A DNA stretch of 64,000 nt from Mesoplasma photuris ATCC 49581 (GTDB lineage: Bacteria > Bacillota_I > Bacilli_A > Mycoplasmatales > Mycoplasmataceae): NCBI RefSeq assembly GCF_000702725.1, contig NZ_JNJI01000005.1, positions 20,803-84,802 on the forward strand, read 5' to 3'. Position numbers and translations under genes: made by a program. This document shows positions 34,203 through 43,983 of the stretch, piece by piece; position 1 is the stretch's first letter, and every line of letters starts with the position of its first letter. The notes beneath the pieces were generated by a model, which was not told where the DNA came from, did not search any database, and saw only the letters and a program-made list of their open reading frames with translations.

Positions 34203-35612
34203 ATGAAAATAAAATTTAGCAAAGATTTCTTATGAGGAACAGCAATATCTGGTCCACAATCAGAAGGTGCATTAGATAAACCACATGAAAGTATTATGGA
34301 TTTTTGATATAAACAAAACCCAGAAGATTTTCATAATCAAGTTGGACCAGAAGTAACTTCTAATATGTATTTACAATATCGTGAAGATATCGAAATTATG
34401 AAACAGTTGAAACTAAACAGTTATCGAACATCAATTCAGTGAACTAGATTGATTAAAGATTTTGAAACGGGAGAGCCAGATTTAAAAGCAGTTGCTTTTT
34501 ATCGTGACTATTTTAAAAGAGTTAAAGAATCGGGAATCGTAATCAGTGTTAACTTATTTCACTTTGATATGCCAATTGAATTGCAAAATATTGGAGGTTT
34601 TGAAAACCTGCATGTTGTTGATTTATTTGTAAAATATGCCGAAACTGCATTTAAGGAATTTGGAGATTTAGTAGATAACTGAATTACTTTTAACGAACCT
34701 GTTGTTCCAATTGAGGGAGGATATCTTTATAAATGATATTATCCAAAAATCGTTGATTTCAAAAGAGGAATTCAAGCAGGATATTATACAATTCTTGCTC
34801 ATTCAAGAACTGTTAAAACCTTCAAAAAAATGTTTGCTAATGATTCTAATAAGCAAATCAGTATTGTTTTAAATTTAACACCAGCTTATCCAAAAGATAA
34901 TTCCCCCGAAAATATGGAAGCTGCAAAAATTAGAGATTTAATTTTTAATAAATCATTTTTAGATCCTGTTGTAAAAGGTGAATTTCCCAAAGAATTAATC
35001 GCCCTTTTTAAAAGTGAGAATATTTTACCCATTTACACTAAAGAGGAACTAAAAGACATTAAAGAAAATATTATTGATTTTTTAGAAGTTAATTATTATC
35101 AACCAAGTCGAATTCAAAGTCGAATAACGCCTTTTGAAGGACAGATTATGCCTGAAAAATGATTCGAAAATTATGAATGAGCCGAAAGACGAATCAATCC
35201 GCATAGAGGTTGAGAAATTAATCCAAAAACTTTATATGAAATTGCTAAAGATATTCAACAAAACTATAATAACTTTAAATGATTAGTTACTGAAAATGGT
35301 ATGGGTGTTGAAAACGAACACTTATTCAAAGATGAAACTGGTCAAGTTCAAGATGATTATCGTATTGATTTTATTAAAGAACATTTATATTGATTAAATA
35401 AAGCAATTGAAGAAGGTTCAAGCTGTTTTGGATACCAAATGTGAACTTTTATTGATTGTTGATCATGAGCTAATTCTTATAAAAATAGATATGGACTTGT
35501 TGAATTAGATTTAAAAACTCAAAAAAGAATTATTAAAAAATCTGGGTTTTGATTTAAAGAAATGATTGAAAACGGAAAAGAAATTGAAATTGAAGATAAT
35601 TTAATCAAATAA
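34203..35612 (+). CDS. Glycoside hydrolase family 1 (6-phospho-beta-glycosidase)
   Basis: A 469-residue TIM-barrel enzyme cleaving phosphorylated beta-glycosides delivered by a PTS. The acid/base Glu lies in WITFNEPVV (about residue 166) and the nucleophile in WLVTENGMG (about 364); the N-terminal FLWGTAISGPQSEGA and the WDLPxxL-like segment LFHFDMPIELQ also fit, with substitution of the usual WD. Start after AAGGAGAG. Its partner manA suggests the released sugar could be mannose 6-phosphate (a phospho-beta-mannosidase) rather than glucose 6-phosphate; that is inference. Confidence 0.9.
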
Positions 35613-35618
35613 TTGACT

Positions 35619-35651
35619 AACAACTATAATTTTATAGTTGTTTTCTTTTTA
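35619..35651 (+). terminator. Terminator after the GH1 gene
   Basis: AACAACTATA (35619-35628), ATTT loop, TATAGTTGTT (35633-35642) and a T-rich tail. Confidence 0.88.
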
Positions 35652-35668
35652 TAAAAGAACAGATATTG

Positions 35669-35674
35669 TATAAT
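35669..35674 (+). promoter_or_regulatory. -10 box before rbfA
   Basis: Perfect TATAAT 21 bases before the rbfA start; no good -35 seen. Confidence 0.45.
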
Positions 35675-35694
35675 TAAGTTGTAATGGAGGCGTT

Positions 35695-36048
35695 ATGGCA
35701 AATAATAAAATTCAAGCAAGAAAAGAATCCTTAATATTAAGAGAATTGACTTTAATTTTAAATAGACAAATGGAAGATGAATTATTAAAAGCAATTTCTA
35801 TTTCAGAAGTTAGACTAACAAACGATAGTGAATTAGCTAAAGTATACTTTTCATTTATTGCTTTTAATGAAGACATCACATTAGATGCAATCGAAGATCA
35901 ATTAGAATTAAGACACGGTAAAATAAGAAAACTCTTAGCGTCAAAAATTCAAATGAGAGCAGTTCCTGAACTGCAATTCATTTATGATACATCTTTAGAT
36001 AATGCAAACAGAATCGAAGAGATTCTAAAGAAAGTGAATAAGGGATAA
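35695..36048 (+). CDS. rbfA: Ribosome-binding factor A
   Basis: A 117-residue KH-fold 30S maturation factor. The N-terminus KESLILRELTLILNRQM and the strands ISISEVRLTNDSELAKVYFSF, then RAVPELQFIYDTSLDNANRIEEIL (C-terminal signature P-x-L-x-F-x-x-D) are diagnostic. ATG after a strong GGAGG. Located upstream of truB with one small membrane protein gene between them. Confidence 0.94.
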   Translation: MANNKIQARKESLILRELTLILNRQMEDELLKAISISEVRLTNDSELAKVYFSFIAFNEDITLDAIEDQLELRHGKIRKLLASKIQMRAVPELQFIYDTSLDNANRIEEILKKVNKG

Positions 36049-36052
36049 AAAT

Positions 36053-36334
36053 ATGAACAAAGATAGAGTATTAGCAGCATTAGTAAACTTTTTAATTTGT
36101 GCTACATTAATTGGATTAGTTGTATATGTTATTTTTTGATATAAAGGTGAAAAACCACTTGGTCAAAAATTATTTAATACAGCATGTCCATCAGATAAAA
36201 AAGAACAATTAATTTTTGGTATTTTTTCAGTAATTATGTATATTTCATTAATTTTATGAGTTGTAAACATTTACTTCTGATACAAAAATGAAGATTCAAT
36301 TGCTACAAAATTAACAAATTGAGCTTGTAAATAA
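36053..36334 (+). CDS. Small RDD-like membrane protein
   Basis: A 93-residue protein with two hydrophobic helices (about 7-29 and 54-76). The N-terminal RVLAALVNFLI resembles the RDD domain start R-x-x-A-x-x-(V/I)D-x-x-I with Asp replaced by Asn, and GEKPLGQKLFNTAC resembles the RDD loop G-x-T-x-G-K-R-x-x-x-x-x-V. It starts four bases after rbfA, so the two are co-translated, and is followed by a terminator. Trp is encoded by UGA. Function of RDD proteins is unsettled. Confidence 0.7.
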
Positions 36335-36353
36335 TTAACTTTAAAAGGTTATC

Positions 36354-36378
36354 AATAAGACTTAGGTCTTATTTTTTA
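36354..36378 (+). terminator. Terminator after the rbfA unit
   Basis: AATAAGAC, TTAG loop, GTCTTATT and a T run. Confidence 0.88.
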
Positions 36379-36417
36379 TACTTCAATAGTATAATTAATT
36401 AGAATGAGGAACTTAAA

Positions 36418-37284
36418 ATGAAATCAGGAATTATAATAATTGATAAATCACAAGGAATTAGTACAAATCATGTGATTCAAAAGGCAAAAAGAAGTTTAGG
36501 AATTAAAAAGGTTGGGCATGCAGGAACTTTAGATCCACTAGCAACTGGAGTTGTTGTTTGCTTAGTTAATAACGGAACTAAAATTAGTGACTATTTATTA
36601 AGTTCAGATAAACAATATTTAGTTACAATGAAATTGTTTACGTCAACTGATAGTTACGATAGTGATGGAGAAATAACAGAAACTCAAAATCCATTCGAGA
36701 TTTCATTAGAAGAAGTTAAAAATGCTATTAAACATTTTGATGGTTTAAATTATGATCAAACACCACCAATTTATTCAGCAATTAAAGTTGGTGGTAAAAA
36801 ACTATATGAATATGCTTTAAGTGGTCAAGATGTTGATATTAAAAAAAGAAATGTCACTATTAAGAAGTTAGAATTGATTGATTATAATGTTGAAGCAGGA
36901 GAAATAACTTTAAAAGCTGATTGTTCAAAAGGAACTTATATTAGAAGTTTAATTGTTGATATTGCTGAGCAATTAAATACAATTGCACATGTTGTAATGT
37001 TAAGACGCACTAAATCTGGTCAATTTTCAATTGAGGATGCTACTACTTTAGATAATATTACTGAAGATCACATTATTAATATTCATGATGCATTAGTAAT
37101 GAATCACTTTCCTTTAGTAACATTAAAAGATGTTACTGATGTTAGTTTTGGTAAACCAATAACTTTATTAGATAATAATGAACCAATTGTTTTTATTCAG
37201 AATTCTGATAATCAAGTAATTGCATGTTATGAACATGTTAAGGATAATCATTATAAATGCCGTAGAGGTGGATTAAATAACTAG
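36418..37284 (+). CDS. truB: tRNA pseudouridine(55) synthase
   Basis: A 288-residue enzyme making pseudouridine 55 in the tRNA T loop. The catalytic Asp39 sits in HAGTLDPLATGVVVC; the KQYLVTMKLF strand, the PPIYSAIKVGGKKLYEYA segment and the TYIRSLIVDIAEQL motif are all present. Normal length with a shortened C-terminal PUA-like tail. RBS GAGG. ribF begins 8 bases after the stop, the standard truB-ribF order. Confidence 0.96.
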   Translation: MKSGIIIIDKSQGISTNHVIQKAKRSLGIKKVGHAGTLDPLATGVVVCLVNNGTKISDYLLSSDKQYLVTMKLFTSTDSYDSDGEITETQNPFEISLEEVKNAIKHFDGLNYDQTPPIYSAIKVGGKKLYEYALSGQDVDIKKRNVTIKKLELIDYNVEAGEITLKADCSKGTYIRSLIVDIAEQLNTIAHVVMLRRTKSGQFSIEDATTLDNITEDHIINIHDALVMNHFPLVTLKDVTDVSFGKPITLLDNNEPIVFIQNSDNQVIACYEHVKDNHYKCRRGGLNN

Positions 37285-37292
37285 GAGTAATT

Positions 37293-38036
37293 ATGTTAGA
37301 AAAAACTTATTTTGATTTGATGTCAATTAAAGATTTACCAAAAATTAATTTAAAAAGTATAGTTACAATCGGTGTGTTTGACGGAATGCATCAAACACAC
37401 CAAAAGATGATTAAAAACTTAAATGAATTAGCTAAACAAAATAATGCAGTTTCAATTGTTATTGCATTAGAAAGTAAAGTAAGCGATTTCTTTTCTAATG
37501 TTCATTCAAATATTTCAGAAGTTAAAGATAGATATCAAGCTTTAATAGATAGAGAAATTGAACCAACTTATTGAATATCAGTTCAAGTTGATCAAGATTT
37601 AATTTCGATGAGTGCTGGTAACTTTGTTGAACTTTTAAAAACAAAATTAAATACAATTGGAATCGTTGAAGGAACTGATTTTAAATTTGGTCATAAAGCT
37701 CAGGGTAATATTGAAACGCTGAAAAAAGTTTTTGGTCAAGAAAATGTTTATATTGAAGAAAGAGTTGATGATGTATCAACATCAAATATCAAAAATTTAT
37801 TAAAGACAAAATATATTAATACAGGTATTGAAAATTTAGGAACAAAATTTAAGGTTAAATTGGAAAACCAAAAAATAATTTTTCCTTCAATTGAACTATT
37901 GGATGGGAACTATTTAGTAGTTAATCCAAAAGGCTTAAAAGAAGAGGTTAAATTCTTGAATAACGAACTAATAATCAGCTTAGATATAAATGTTAATGAA
38001 TTAGAAATTGTTAGATATCTAGGTGTAAATTCATAA
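37293..38036 (+). CDS. ribF: RibF-like FMN adenylyltransferase with degenerate riboflavin-kinase half
   Basis: A 247-residue protein. The N-terminal nucleotidyltransferase half keeps the main FAD-synthetase motifs: VTIGVFDGMHQTHQ (residues 24-37), EGTDFKFGHKAQG (about 127-139) and the STSNIKNLL segment (about 165). The canonical bifunctional enzyme is about 310 residues and continues into a riboflavin-kinase barrel with G-F-P-T-A-N. Here only about 75 residues follow, and no such motif is visible. It may make FAD from imported FMN but not FMN from riboflavin; that is inference. Start after CTAGGAG. Confidence 0.82.
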
Positions 38037-38070
38037 TATATATGATAATATTAAATAGGTGATTGTTTAC

Positions 38071-38113
38071 CAGAGTTTTTATCCATCCCAGATACTTCTC
38101 TGATAAAACACTG
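38071..38113 (+). promoter_or_regulatory. Candidate S15 autoregulatory leader of rpsO
   Basis: The leader can form two competing helices: CAGAG (38071-38075) with CTCTG (38098-38102), or TTTTATC with GATAAAA extended by CAGAG/CACTG (38071-38113). Competing hairpins or pseudoknots upstream of rpsO bind S15 in several bacteria. This one was found by eye and not folded. Confidence 0.45.
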
Positions 38114-38141
38114 AAAATCAAAACAAAGGGAGGAATCTATC

Positions 38142-38408
38142 ATGGTTTCAAAAGAAAGAAAATTAGAATTAATTAAAGAATTTGGTGGATCAGAAAAAAA
38201 CACTGGTTTAGCAGAAGTACAAATTGCTATCTTAACTGAAGATATCAAAAACATGACTGCTCACTTACAAATTCACAAAAAAGATGTTCCAACAAGAAGA
38301 ACATTATTGAAAAAAGTTGCTCAAAGACGTCACTTTACTGAATACTTAGCTAAAAATGATGTTGTTAGATATAAAGCAATTATTGAAAAATTAGGGTTAA
38401 GAAAATAA
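38142..38408 (+). CDS. rpsO: 30S ribosomal protein S15
   Basis: An 88-residue primary rRNA-binding protein. The sequence KERKLELIKEFGGSEKNTG, then EVQIAILTEDIKNMTAHLQI and the HKKDVPTRRTLLKKVAQRR loop with HFTEYL is a full-length match to S15. The RBS GGGAGGAA is strong. It has a 100-base structured leader, consistent with autogenous control. Confidence 0.98.
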   Translation: MVSKERKLELIKEFGGSEKNTGLAEVQIAILTEDIKNMTAHLQIHKKDVPTRRTLLKKVAQRRHFTEYLAKNDVVRYKAIIEKLGLRK

Positions 38409-38429
38409 TCTAAAATTTTTGAAAAATTA

Positions 38430-38458
38430 TTGACACTCTTAGCGAATTATATTATTAT
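38430..38458 (+). promoter_or_regulatory. Promoter of tRNA-Gly
   Basis: TTGACA at 38430-38435, 17-bp spacer, TATTAT at 38453-38458; start expected about 10 bases before the tRNA. Confidence 0.85.
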
Positions 38459-38475
38459 TTAAGAGTGTTAAACAT

Positions 38476-38549
38476 GCAGGTGTAGTTTAATGGTAGAACT
38501 TCAGCCTTCCAAGCTGACTGTGAGGGTTCGATTCCCTTCACCTGCTCCA
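38476..38549 (+). tRNA. tRNA-Gly (UCC)
   Basis: 74 nt; acceptor GCAGGTG with CACCTGC, anticodon TCC in the loop CTTCCAA between TCAGC and GCTGA, GGTTCGATTCC T arm, discriminator T and an encoded CCA. Confidence 0.96.
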
Positions 38550-38561
38550 TTAAGAAATTGT

Positions 38562-38587
38562 AAATAGACTTAGGTCTATTTTTTTTA
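38562..38587 (+). terminator. Terminator of tRNA-Gly
   Basis: AAATAGAC (38562-38569), TTAG loop, GTCTATTT and further T. Nearly the same stem-loop as the one at 36354. Confidence 0.88.
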
Positions 38588-38649
38588 TCTCAATGTTAGT
38601 AGTATAATTAAAAATAATTAATGATATATAAAATGATAAAGGAGGAATC

Positions 38650-39402
38650 ATGGCTGAATTTAAAGAAAACAATTATTGAGACCGAATGAGACATTTTTCA
38701 ACAAGTAGAACCAACTTTTGAATCAGTTTATTATTTCAATTAATAGCAACTATTATTCCTTTTATATTATTGTGAATTTTTATTGGTGCTGATTATAAAA
38801 TATATGATTTTTCCTTATATGGTAAGTTGCCAAATCCGTATGATGGTTATGTGGCATTAATTTTAATCGGATATGTATTGTGAAGTTTATTAATAACAAC
38901 AATTACCTTCTTTTTAAAATGACAAAAAGCAGATGGTTTTACTTTTACTGTAGCATTAGTCTTTGTTGGCTTTAGCGTTATTATGAATGGAAGTTGAATT
39001 AATGATTTAGCGGGTTTAAATCAAGGTATGAAAATATTCATTCGATTCTTAATTGCAATCGCGTGTGGTTTTATTGGAATCTTTATCGGAGTTATTATTA
39101 CAACTTACGCTCGAAACTTTAATTATAAAATTGAAGAAGATGATCAAAAAATACTTATTGCATATCGTAATGGTGAAGAAATCCCATCAAGAAAACAACT
39201 TCAGATTAAAAGAGCTGAAAAAGCACATGAAAAACGTTTAAAAGAACAAGAAGAACTTGAAGAATTTAAAAAAGAATTAGATTTAAAATTAATTGAAGCT
39301 TTCAATGAGAAAGAAAAAGAAAAACAAGATTTTCGTAAATCTAAATTAGATGCTAAAGAGCAAAAACAAAGAAATAGAGACAAGAAAAGAAAAGGTGATT
39401 AA
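38650..39402 (+). CDS. Membrane protein with charged coiled-coil tail, unknown function
   Basis: A 250-residue protein: a short N-terminal cytoplasmic stretch, four hydrophobic segments (about 22-46, 73-92, 98-117 and 127-150) and a roughly 90-residue C-terminal tail that is almost entirely Lys, Glu, Arg and Gln and predicted to be coiled coil (KRLKEQEELEEFKKELD). No family recognised. Its ATG follows a perfect AAAGGAGGAA. The RpiR regulator starts one base after its stop, so the two are co-transcribed. Similar Lys/Glu helix tails end the PTS permease at 42.3-42.8 kb. Confidence 0.8.
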
Positions 39403-39403
39403 T

Positions 39404-40207
39404 ATGGTACTTGAGAAAATTTTTGACTTAACAAAAGAAGACGGTGTAAATAAAGAAATTAGTGACACTATTTTAAAAGAAATTATGAAAAACAGAAATT
39501 ATTCAATTTCTGTTTCTGAATTAGCTGAACTTGCAAATCTTAGTCAACCAACAATTACAAGATTTGTCCAAAACAATTTTAATTTAAAAAGTTATAAAAA
39601 CTTTACAAAGCAATTAAATGAAGAAGTTTTGACTTATTTTGAACATAAAAATGAAATTAACGATATTAAGAACAATTCAGACTTATTAATTAAAGATGTT
39701 ATTAAAACACTTGATGAAATAGATTCAGAAGTTTTAGTTAAAGCAGCTAAAATGATTGCTGGAGCTGAAAAAATTAACGTCACAGGAATTGCGGGTAATT
39801 CTGCAATGAAATTAGACATTGAGCACAAATTAGCCCAAGTTGGTAAAATTGTGATGTCAGGAAGAGATTGACACCAAGAAATGATGAACTTAAATAGCAT
39901 GAATGAAAAGGATCTATTAATTATCATTTCTTATTCAGGTGATAAATACGAAATGAACCGTATTGCTGAAAAAGCAAAAACAAGAGGAATTAAAATTATT
40001 TCTTTTACAGGTAACTTCGATTCAAATTTAAGAGATAAATCAGATGTTGTCTTGTTAGCAAACTCATCAGATCCTAAATATCGAACATATACAACAACTG
40101 CACGTGTATGTATGATGGCATTATGACAAATTCTTTTTAGAGAAATGATTAAGTACATTAAGATCGATATTGATGCTATTGAAGAATGAAAATGAACAAT
40201 GTTATAA
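39404..40207 (+). CDS. RpiR/MurR-family transcriptional regulator
   Basis: A 267-residue regulator. The N-terminal HTH includes SVSELAELANLSQPTITRF (about residues 36-54); the C-terminal SIS domain (about 115-250) binds phosphosugars, with VTGIAGNSAMKLDIEHKL and DLLIIISYSGDKYEM. The ORF has an upstream in-frame ATG at 39350 inside the previous gene; ATG 39404 after AAAGGTG is preferred. The palindrome at 40241 lies directly downstream before the PTS gene, and the same palindrome precedes manA. Confidence 0.9.
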
Positions 40208-40240
40208 TTTCCAATTTTTCCAATATATTTAAAAATTACT

Positions 40241-40277
40241 AAAAATATTCACAAAATGAATATTTTTTTAATATAAT
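40241..40277 (+). promoter_or_regulatory. 27-bp palindromic operator and -10 box before the PTS gene
   Basis: Arms AAAAATATTCA (40241-40251) and TGAATATTTTT (40257-40267) around CAAAA, identical in both arms to the site at 33175-33201. TATAAT at 40272-40277 is five bases further on, so a bound protein would cover the promoter. The likely binder is the RpiR protein encoded just upstream (inference). Confidence 0.8.
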
Positions 40278-40297
40278 TAAATTAGGAGGATGAAAAA

Positions 40298-42835
40298 GTG
40301 AAAGATATTTTGAAAAAAGAATACGTCTATTTAGATGTAGATGTACAAAATCAAGATCAAGCTTTTGATTTTATTGCTAAAAAAGCAGTTGAATTAGGGC
40401 TAGTTACAAGTGCTTCTGCTTTGGTTAAGGGTTATAAAAATCGTGAAGCCGAAGGAACTACTGGATTCGAAGATGGATTTGCTATTCCACACGCAAGAAT
40501 CAAAGAAGTTAAAGAAGCTGCTGTATTTGTATTAAGATTCAAAAATGAAATTGACTGAAAATCAATGGATGAAAAACCAACTAAAGTTGCAATTGCATTG
40601 TTAATTCCTGATGGACCGAACGGTGAACAACACTTAGCTATTTTAAGTGACATCGCGATGAAATTAATGGATGAAAACTTTAAAACAGAAATGAAAAAAG
40701 CTAAAACTACTGATGCAGTAATTAAAGCAATGACTTCAACTAAAAAAGAAGAAGTTAAAAATGTATCAGTAAATGATAAAGCTAAAAAAGTAGTTGCAAT
40801 TACTTCATGTATTACAGGAATTGCTCATACTTATATGGCTGAAGAAAAATTATTATTAGCTGGAAAAGAAATGGGAATCAATGTTAGAGTTGAAACTCAA
40901 GGATCAAAGGGTGTTGGTACAAAATTAACTAGTGATGAAATTAATGAAGCAGATGTTGTTATTATTGCAGCTGACTTAGCTGTTGATATGTCAAGATTTG
41001 CTGGTAAGAAAATTTATTCATTAAAAGTTGCAAAAGCTATGAAAGATCCAATTGGAACAATCAAATCAGCTTTTGAACAAGGTACAACTCTTGTTGTAAA
41101 AGGAGAAGGATTTAATTCTTCAAAAAATAATAAATCTGCAACTGAACGTCAAACAGTTATGCAACACGTTATGGCCGGTATTTCATACATGATTCCAGTT
41201 ATTGTACTTGGAGGAATCTGTTTAGCATTCTCAATCGGGATTGCCAAAGCAATTTGAGGACCTAGTGCTGGAACTTCGGGACCAGCAATTCTTGACCCTG
41301 GAACTGGATTACCAACTGGAGAATTTCAATATCCATGAAACCCATTAGCAGTAATGGATAAAATTGGGGGGGCAGCTTTTGCTATGATGATCCCAATTTT
41401 AGCAGGATTCATCGCTAACTCAATTTCAGGTAGAGCAGCCATAGCACCAGCAATGGTAGCTGCTTTCATCGGAAATAACGCTGGAAACTTTATGCCATTA
41501 GGAGACATGGGAGTTGTTGAAACTCCTGCTGGATTCTTGGGAGCAATCGCAGCCGGGCTTGCTGCTGGTTATATTGTTAAATGAATTAACACATGATCAG
41601 TGCCACGATCATTACAAGCTGCTATGCCAATCTTCTTTATTCCAATCGTTGTTGGATTAGGGTTAGGATTATTATTCATTTATGTAATTGGGGGACCAAT
41701 TGGATTCGTTATGGATCAAATATCAATAGGATTTAAAAGTATTTATGAAAACAATGCCGAAGTTGGAGTTGGTGTTGGATTAGCTGTAGGTATAGCACTT
41801 GGTGCTATGGCTGGATTTGATATGGGTGGACCAATCAACAAAATCGCCTTTGTTACAGGTTCAGCATTAGTAACTGCACAAGTTTATGAACCAATGGGAG
41901 CAATTGGAGCTGCAATTCCAGTTGCACCATTATCAATGGGACTTTCAACAATTTTATTCCCAAAATTCTTCAACAAAGATGAAAAAGGAATGGGAATTGC
42001 TGCATTAATTATGGGAACAATTGGTATTTCTGAAGGTGCCATTCCATTTGCAATTAGAGATCCAAAACGTGCTGTATTATCTAACGTAGTTGGATCAGCT
42101 GTTGCTGGAGGAATTGCTGGAGCACTTGGAGTACAAAACTTCGCTGCTCACGGTGGACCAATCGTTGCTATTTTAGGAGCTGTTCCTTATGGAACTCAAA
42201 CTTTATACTTCTTCTTAGCTGTGGCTGTTGGAGTTGCTGTGACAACTTCAATGTATGGTCTATGAATGATTAAAGATGCTGGAGTTGTTGGATCAGTTAA
42301 AGCTACTCATATTGCTTTATTAACAAAATTAGCAAATGAAAAACGCGATGCAATTGGTAATGTTAAAGAAGAAATGTTAGCAATTAAAAATGAAAATAGA
42401 ATTGCAATTAAAGAAGCAAAATTAGCAGAAAAAGATGTTGAAAAAACAAAAGCAGCTGCTAAAGCTAAAATGGATGCTAAAAAAGCAGAAATTATGAAAA
42501 TTAAAGAAATTTATAAAGCAAATGTTGCGAAAGCAAAATCTGCTTATAAAGTTGAGGTTATTAAAGAAAAAGAATTTGTTAACTCAAGAAAAGTTGAAAT
42601 TAAAACATTTAATACAACAATTAAAACAAACAGAAAAGAAGAACTAGAAATTTTATCTAGTGCTACATCTAAAGCAAAAGAAATTTCAAATAAAGCTGAT
42701 AAAAAATCTTCATTAGAAAGTATTCGTGAAGAAAAAATATCAACAAAAGAAAAATTCCAAAAACAATTAGATAATAAACAAATTACTTTAAGAAAATCAT
42801 TTGTCGATAGTTATTCAAAATTAGCTAACGCTTAA
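40298..42835 (+). CDS. Fructose/mannose-family PTS transporter EIIABC with coiled-coil C-terminal extension
   Basis: An 845-residue permease. EIIA (1-150) has the phospho-His in GFAIPHARIKE; EIIB (about 165-265) has the phospho-Cys in ITSCITGIAHTYMAEEKL; EIIC (about 280-655) has FDMGGPINKIAFVTG and GAIPFAIRDPKR. After the last helix an extra 175-190 residues of alternating Lys/Glu/Ala follow, predicted helical and cytoplasmic; fruA in this window lacks it. GTG start at 40298 with AGGAGGA eight bases before; an ATG at 40290 is out of frame. The sugar is not readable from sequence; context (manA, GH1) hints at mannose or a mannoside. Confidence 0.9.
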
Positions 42836-42849
42836 TAATTAAAAATTTC

Positions 42850-42880
42850 AAACAGACTTTTAAAGTCTGTTTTTATTTTG
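42850..42880 (+). terminator. Terminator after the PTS gene
   Basis: AAACAGAC (42850-42857) pairs with GTCTGTTT (42865-42872), extended by the loop-proximal T-A pairs, then T-rich tail. Confidence 0.85.
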
Positions 42881-43028
42881 TTTTGTATTCTTTATGAGAT
42901 ACTTATATAAATAAAAACAAATATTTAATGATCATTTTCATGTCATTTTATTATTATTTTTTATAAATAAAAAATACTCTCAAAATGAGAATGTTATGTT
43001 ATTATATAAAAAGTAGGAGATAATTAGA

Positions 43029-43982
43029 ATGAAAGAAAATAAAAAAACAGATCTAAGTTTTTGAAATAAATTAAATAACTTATCTAAAAAAACTAGGATT
43101 ATATCAGCTGCTGTTTTAATGTCTGTCCCAATGGCACTTGGTGCAGGTTTATTAATTCCGGGAATGGGAATTGAATCACTAAGATTTATTGGAACAGTTA
43201 AGAAAGTAATTGAAAAAGAAATTCCGGAAGGTAAATATGTAATTGATACAGACGTACTAGGCGGAGCTTCTAAAATGATTGTTCGTAATTCTTTAAAATC
43301 AAGCTACTTAGCAGATGCTAGAAGTGCTACTAATTTTTATACAGAAGAAGGTAGTGAAGAAAATTTAGCTAAATACGAAGAATATACAAATACATGATTT
43401 GAAAATAGATGAGGTGATATTATTGATCAAGGTCAAGATATTGATCTTTATGATGTATCGATGGATTTAATTGAATTTGATGAGTCATTCGCTCAAGAAT
43501 TCCATGAATTTGGTTATGTTAACCCAGGAATTACATGAATTTTCCAACCCAAAACTTTACAAAGATTATTTGATGTTAACTTAACAAAAACTGATTGATA
43601 TCAAACTGTGGTTGAAAAACAAACAATTTTAGATCAAGACACTTATGATGGAATGGTTGAATACACAGGACCAAGTGTTGGTGGAATTACAGTTCATCAT
43701 TCAGCGGGAGCTTATTTATTAAACAATAAAGTTTGATTTTTAAATGTACAGAGAGAAAATATTAGATTTTTATTAAGTACAGCCCCATTTTTGTTTACAG
43801 ATAAAACTTTAACACCAGATGACATTCCAGCGGAAACAAAACCTGAAGATTTACGTGCTCCAGACTTTGTTAAAGGAATTAGAATGACTCAAACTGCTGT
43901 GTCATTACTATTTATTATTGGACCAGTTATACTAGCAATCGGTGGATTCTACATCTACAAAACTAAAAAGGAGGAAAACTAA
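43029..43982 (+). CDS. Membrane-anchored surface protein of unknown function
   Basis: A 317-residue protein with an N-terminal hydrophobic segment (about 26-48), a large extracytoplasmic domain of about 230 residues and a C-terminal hydrophobic helix (about 288-310) followed by KTKKEEN. The domain has several aromatic clusters (DTYDGMVEYTGPSVGGIT) and no cysteines. No family recognised. The lipase gene begins one base after its stop, so the two are coupled. It could be a chaperone or partner for the secreted enzyme; that is inference from position. RBS TAGGAGA. Confidence 0.8.
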
Positions 43983-43983
43983 T

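Noticed and set aside
40290..40292. ATG eight bases before the PTS GTG
   Set aside because: Out of frame with the PTS domains; the GTG at 40298 has the correct spacing to AGGAGGA.
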